DNA from: Prado023 sp963788325
GTDB lineage: Bacteria > Actinomycetota > Actinomycetes > S36-B12 > CAIYMF01
Assembly: GCA_963788325.1 (NCBI GenBank)
Contig: CAWBGJ010000008.1
Location: 1-64,000, forward strand
Length of the DNA stretch: 64,000 nt
Reading direction: 5' to 3'
Part shown: in pieces, positions 62,754 through 64,000 of the stretch
Layout: each line of letters starts with the position of its first letter
Position numbering within the stretch: position 1 is the stretch's first letter
Notes under the pieces: model-generated
What the model saw: the letters and a program-made list of their open reading frames with translations, nothing else
What the model was told of the DNA's origin: nothing
The model's database searches: none
Made by a program: the position numbers and the translations under genes

Positions 62754-63998
62754 TCAGCCGGCAGCGATCGACGCGTTGATGGCGTCGCCCGCCTCGGTCA
62801 TGGTCGTGGTCGGGTCCTCACCCGAGGCGACCTTGAACTCGGCCAGGCCGAGCGCCTCCCAGACGGCACCCATCTCGGGCACGGACGGCTGCGGGATGCC
62901 CTGCTTGCCGTAGTCGATGAACCCCTTGACGATCGGGTCGGAGGACACCTTGTCCGCGGACTCGGTCCACGCCGGCGGCCGCGGGTCGGCGACGTACATG
63001 GCGTCCATGAACGGCGTGGTCATCACGTACTCGTTGAGGAACGTCTGCGCGATGAGCGCGTTCGCAGCCTTCGTCGGGATGAACATCGTCTGAACGCCGA
63101 TGAACGCTGACGAGGTCGACGGGCCATCGGGAACGGGGCAGACCATCGTGTCCGGCACAGCAGCCACGGCGTCCGTGACGTTCCACGGGCCGGTGATGAA
63201 CCACGCGGAATCGCCGGCGTTGTAGGACTCCTTGGCGATGTCGCCGGTGACCGAGGCCTTGATCAGGCCGTCGTCGGCCATCTGCTGCAGCGACTCGGCT
63301 GCGGCGATGGAACCGGGACCGCCGACCCCCATGTCCTCGACGTTGTAGGTGCCGTCGGGGTTCTGGGCGAAGATGTATCCGCCGTTGGCCGTGTACAGCG
63401 GCTGCCAGTGGTAGGCGTCGCCCTGGTCGCCGATCTGCAGGGCCAGCGGAAGCGAGGCCTTGCCGTCGTCCTTGAGGGCCTTGCCAGCGCTGACGAGGTC
63501 ATCGAGGGTGGCCGGGCAGTCCGGGGACAGCGCCGGGTTCGTCAGCAGGGCGACGTTCTCCACGGCGTAGGGAACGCCGTAGCTCTTGCCGTCGTAGGCC
63601 ACGGCCTGGACGGCAACCTCGCTGAAGTTGGCAGCGTTGCTGCCGAGGTCGAACGGTGTGACGACACCGTTGGTGACGAGCTCGCCGAGCCAGTCATGGG
63701 CGCCGATGAACAGGTCCGGCACATCGCCGGTCTGGCTGCCCTGGACGACGCGGCTGCGGATGTCGCCGAAGTCGATCTGCACGACGTCGCAGGTGATCCC
63801 GTTGGCCTCGGCGAACTTGTCGCACTCGGCCTGGATCGGGGCCGTACGGACCTCATCGGCCCAGATGGTGAACGTGCTCGTTGCGGCCGTGGGGGCCGGC
63901 GAGCCGTTGTCTGTTGCGGTCTCGCTGTCACTGCCACAGGCAGTGAGCACGAGTGCGAGGCTTGCGGCTGCAGCCCCGACCTTTGTTGTGCGGCGCAT
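62754..63998 (-). CDS. malE: Maltose/maltodextrin-binding lipoprotein MalE
   Basis: 414-aa extracytoplasmic solute-binding protein of family 1. Lipoprotein signal with lipobox LTAC (Cys21) after a twin-Arg-like but short start. Binding-protein features include STFTIWADEVRTAPI, YGVPYAVENVALLTN, NGGYIFAQNPDGTYN and WFITGPWNV. First gene of the malEFG unit; its promoter lies beyond the window edge. Complete at the 5' end (ATG 63998). Confidence 0.94.
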   Translation of the reverse strand: MRRTTKVGAAAASLALVLTACGSDSETATDNGSPAPTAATSTFTIWADEVRTAPIQAECDKFAEANGITCDVVQIDFGDIRSRVVQGSQTGDVPDLFIGAHDWLGELVTNGVVTPFDLGSNAANFSEVAVQAVAYDGKSYGVPYAVENVALLTNPALSPDCPATLDDLVSAGKALKDDGKASLPLALQIGDQGDAYHWQPLYTANGGYIFAQNPDGTYNVEDMGVGGPGSIAAAESLQQMADDGLIKASVTGDIAKESYNAGDSAWFITGPWNVTDAVAAVPDTMVCPVPDGPSTSSAFIGVQTMFIPTKAANALIAQTFLNEYVMTTPFMDAMYVADPRPPAWTESADKVSSDPIVKGFIDYGKQGIPQPSVPEMGAVWEALGLAEFKVASGEDPTTTMTEAGDAINASIAAG

Positions 63999-64000
63999 GA

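Overview
The window looks like a chromosomal segment of a high-GC actinobacterium (Actinomycetota). Every gene has strong third-position G/C. There are mycothiol genes (mshA, mshD), CarD, a GlgM/GlgC divergent pair, SenX3-RegX3, and several gene neighbourhoods that recall Mycobacterium: mshA-ybjN-gpm-phoU-senX3-regX3; lpqE/carD-ispD-ispF-cysS-rlmB; glnR-like-mshD-ppk; HTH-hbhA-like-DUF2516. No rRNA, tRNA, phage, IS element or CRISPR array was seen, so genus cannot be assigned. The content is core-chromosome rather than accessory.

Layout. 1-3436: end of an FtsX-type ABC exporter, a SpoIID-like secreted protein and an AIM24 protein; the last two carry apparent single-base frameshifts. 3457-9290 (minus): PiT phosphate transporter, DUF445, M20 peptidase and an unrecognised Rossmann-like protein. 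9301-11799: divergent glgA/glgM and glgC. 11916-13272: small Cys/His protein, CopZ-like chaperone and HMG-CoA-lyase-type enzyme. 13456-17465: pstSCAB behind a PHO box. 17481-24863 (mostly minus): SRPBCC protein, then glnR-like - mshD - ppk - CYTH/CHAD - mutT1, linking polyphosphate, mycothiol and nucleotide sanitation. 24952-31036: thioredoxin-like protein and the histidine-utilisation set hutH-hutU-hutI-hutG. 31075-39702: NYN-LOTUS protein, a two-cysteine leader peptide ahead of DUF4395, DsrE-like protein, nitrobindin, Fur, YgfZ, Dtd, a DUF4388 protein, BKACE and asparaginase. 39820-42232: a lysine-rich repeat protein with its HTH partner, DUF2516 and a quinone-reductase-like enzyme. 42298-47719: gpmA, YbjN, mshA, phoU, senX3, regX3. 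47740-53680: lpqE-like, carD, ispD, ispF, cysS, rlmB and an esterase. 53731-63998 (minus): malE-malF-malG, a GH13 enzyme and two MalK/UgpC ATPases, with a DUF4032 protein and a membrane protein of unknown function.

Themes. Phosphate homeostasis is the strongest link. pit, pstS and the phoU/senX3 intergenic region all have 11-bp-spaced GTTCACC repeats (PHO boxes), and their presumed regulator SenX3-RegX3 is in the same window together with PPK and a CHAD protein. A second theme is carbon storage and maltodextrin use (GlgC/GlgM, MalEFG, GH13). A third is the unusual number of leaderless starts: at least eleven genes have TANNNT 6-7 nt before the start codon.

Most interesting for follow-up: palindromic elements with long arms and 15-17 nt loops occurring in families, one of them translated inside the hutI N-terminus; a SenX3 without membrane segments; the leader peptide before DUF4395; a histone-tail-like protein with exact 15-residue repeats; and a nested inverted-repeat structure at 18177-18330.
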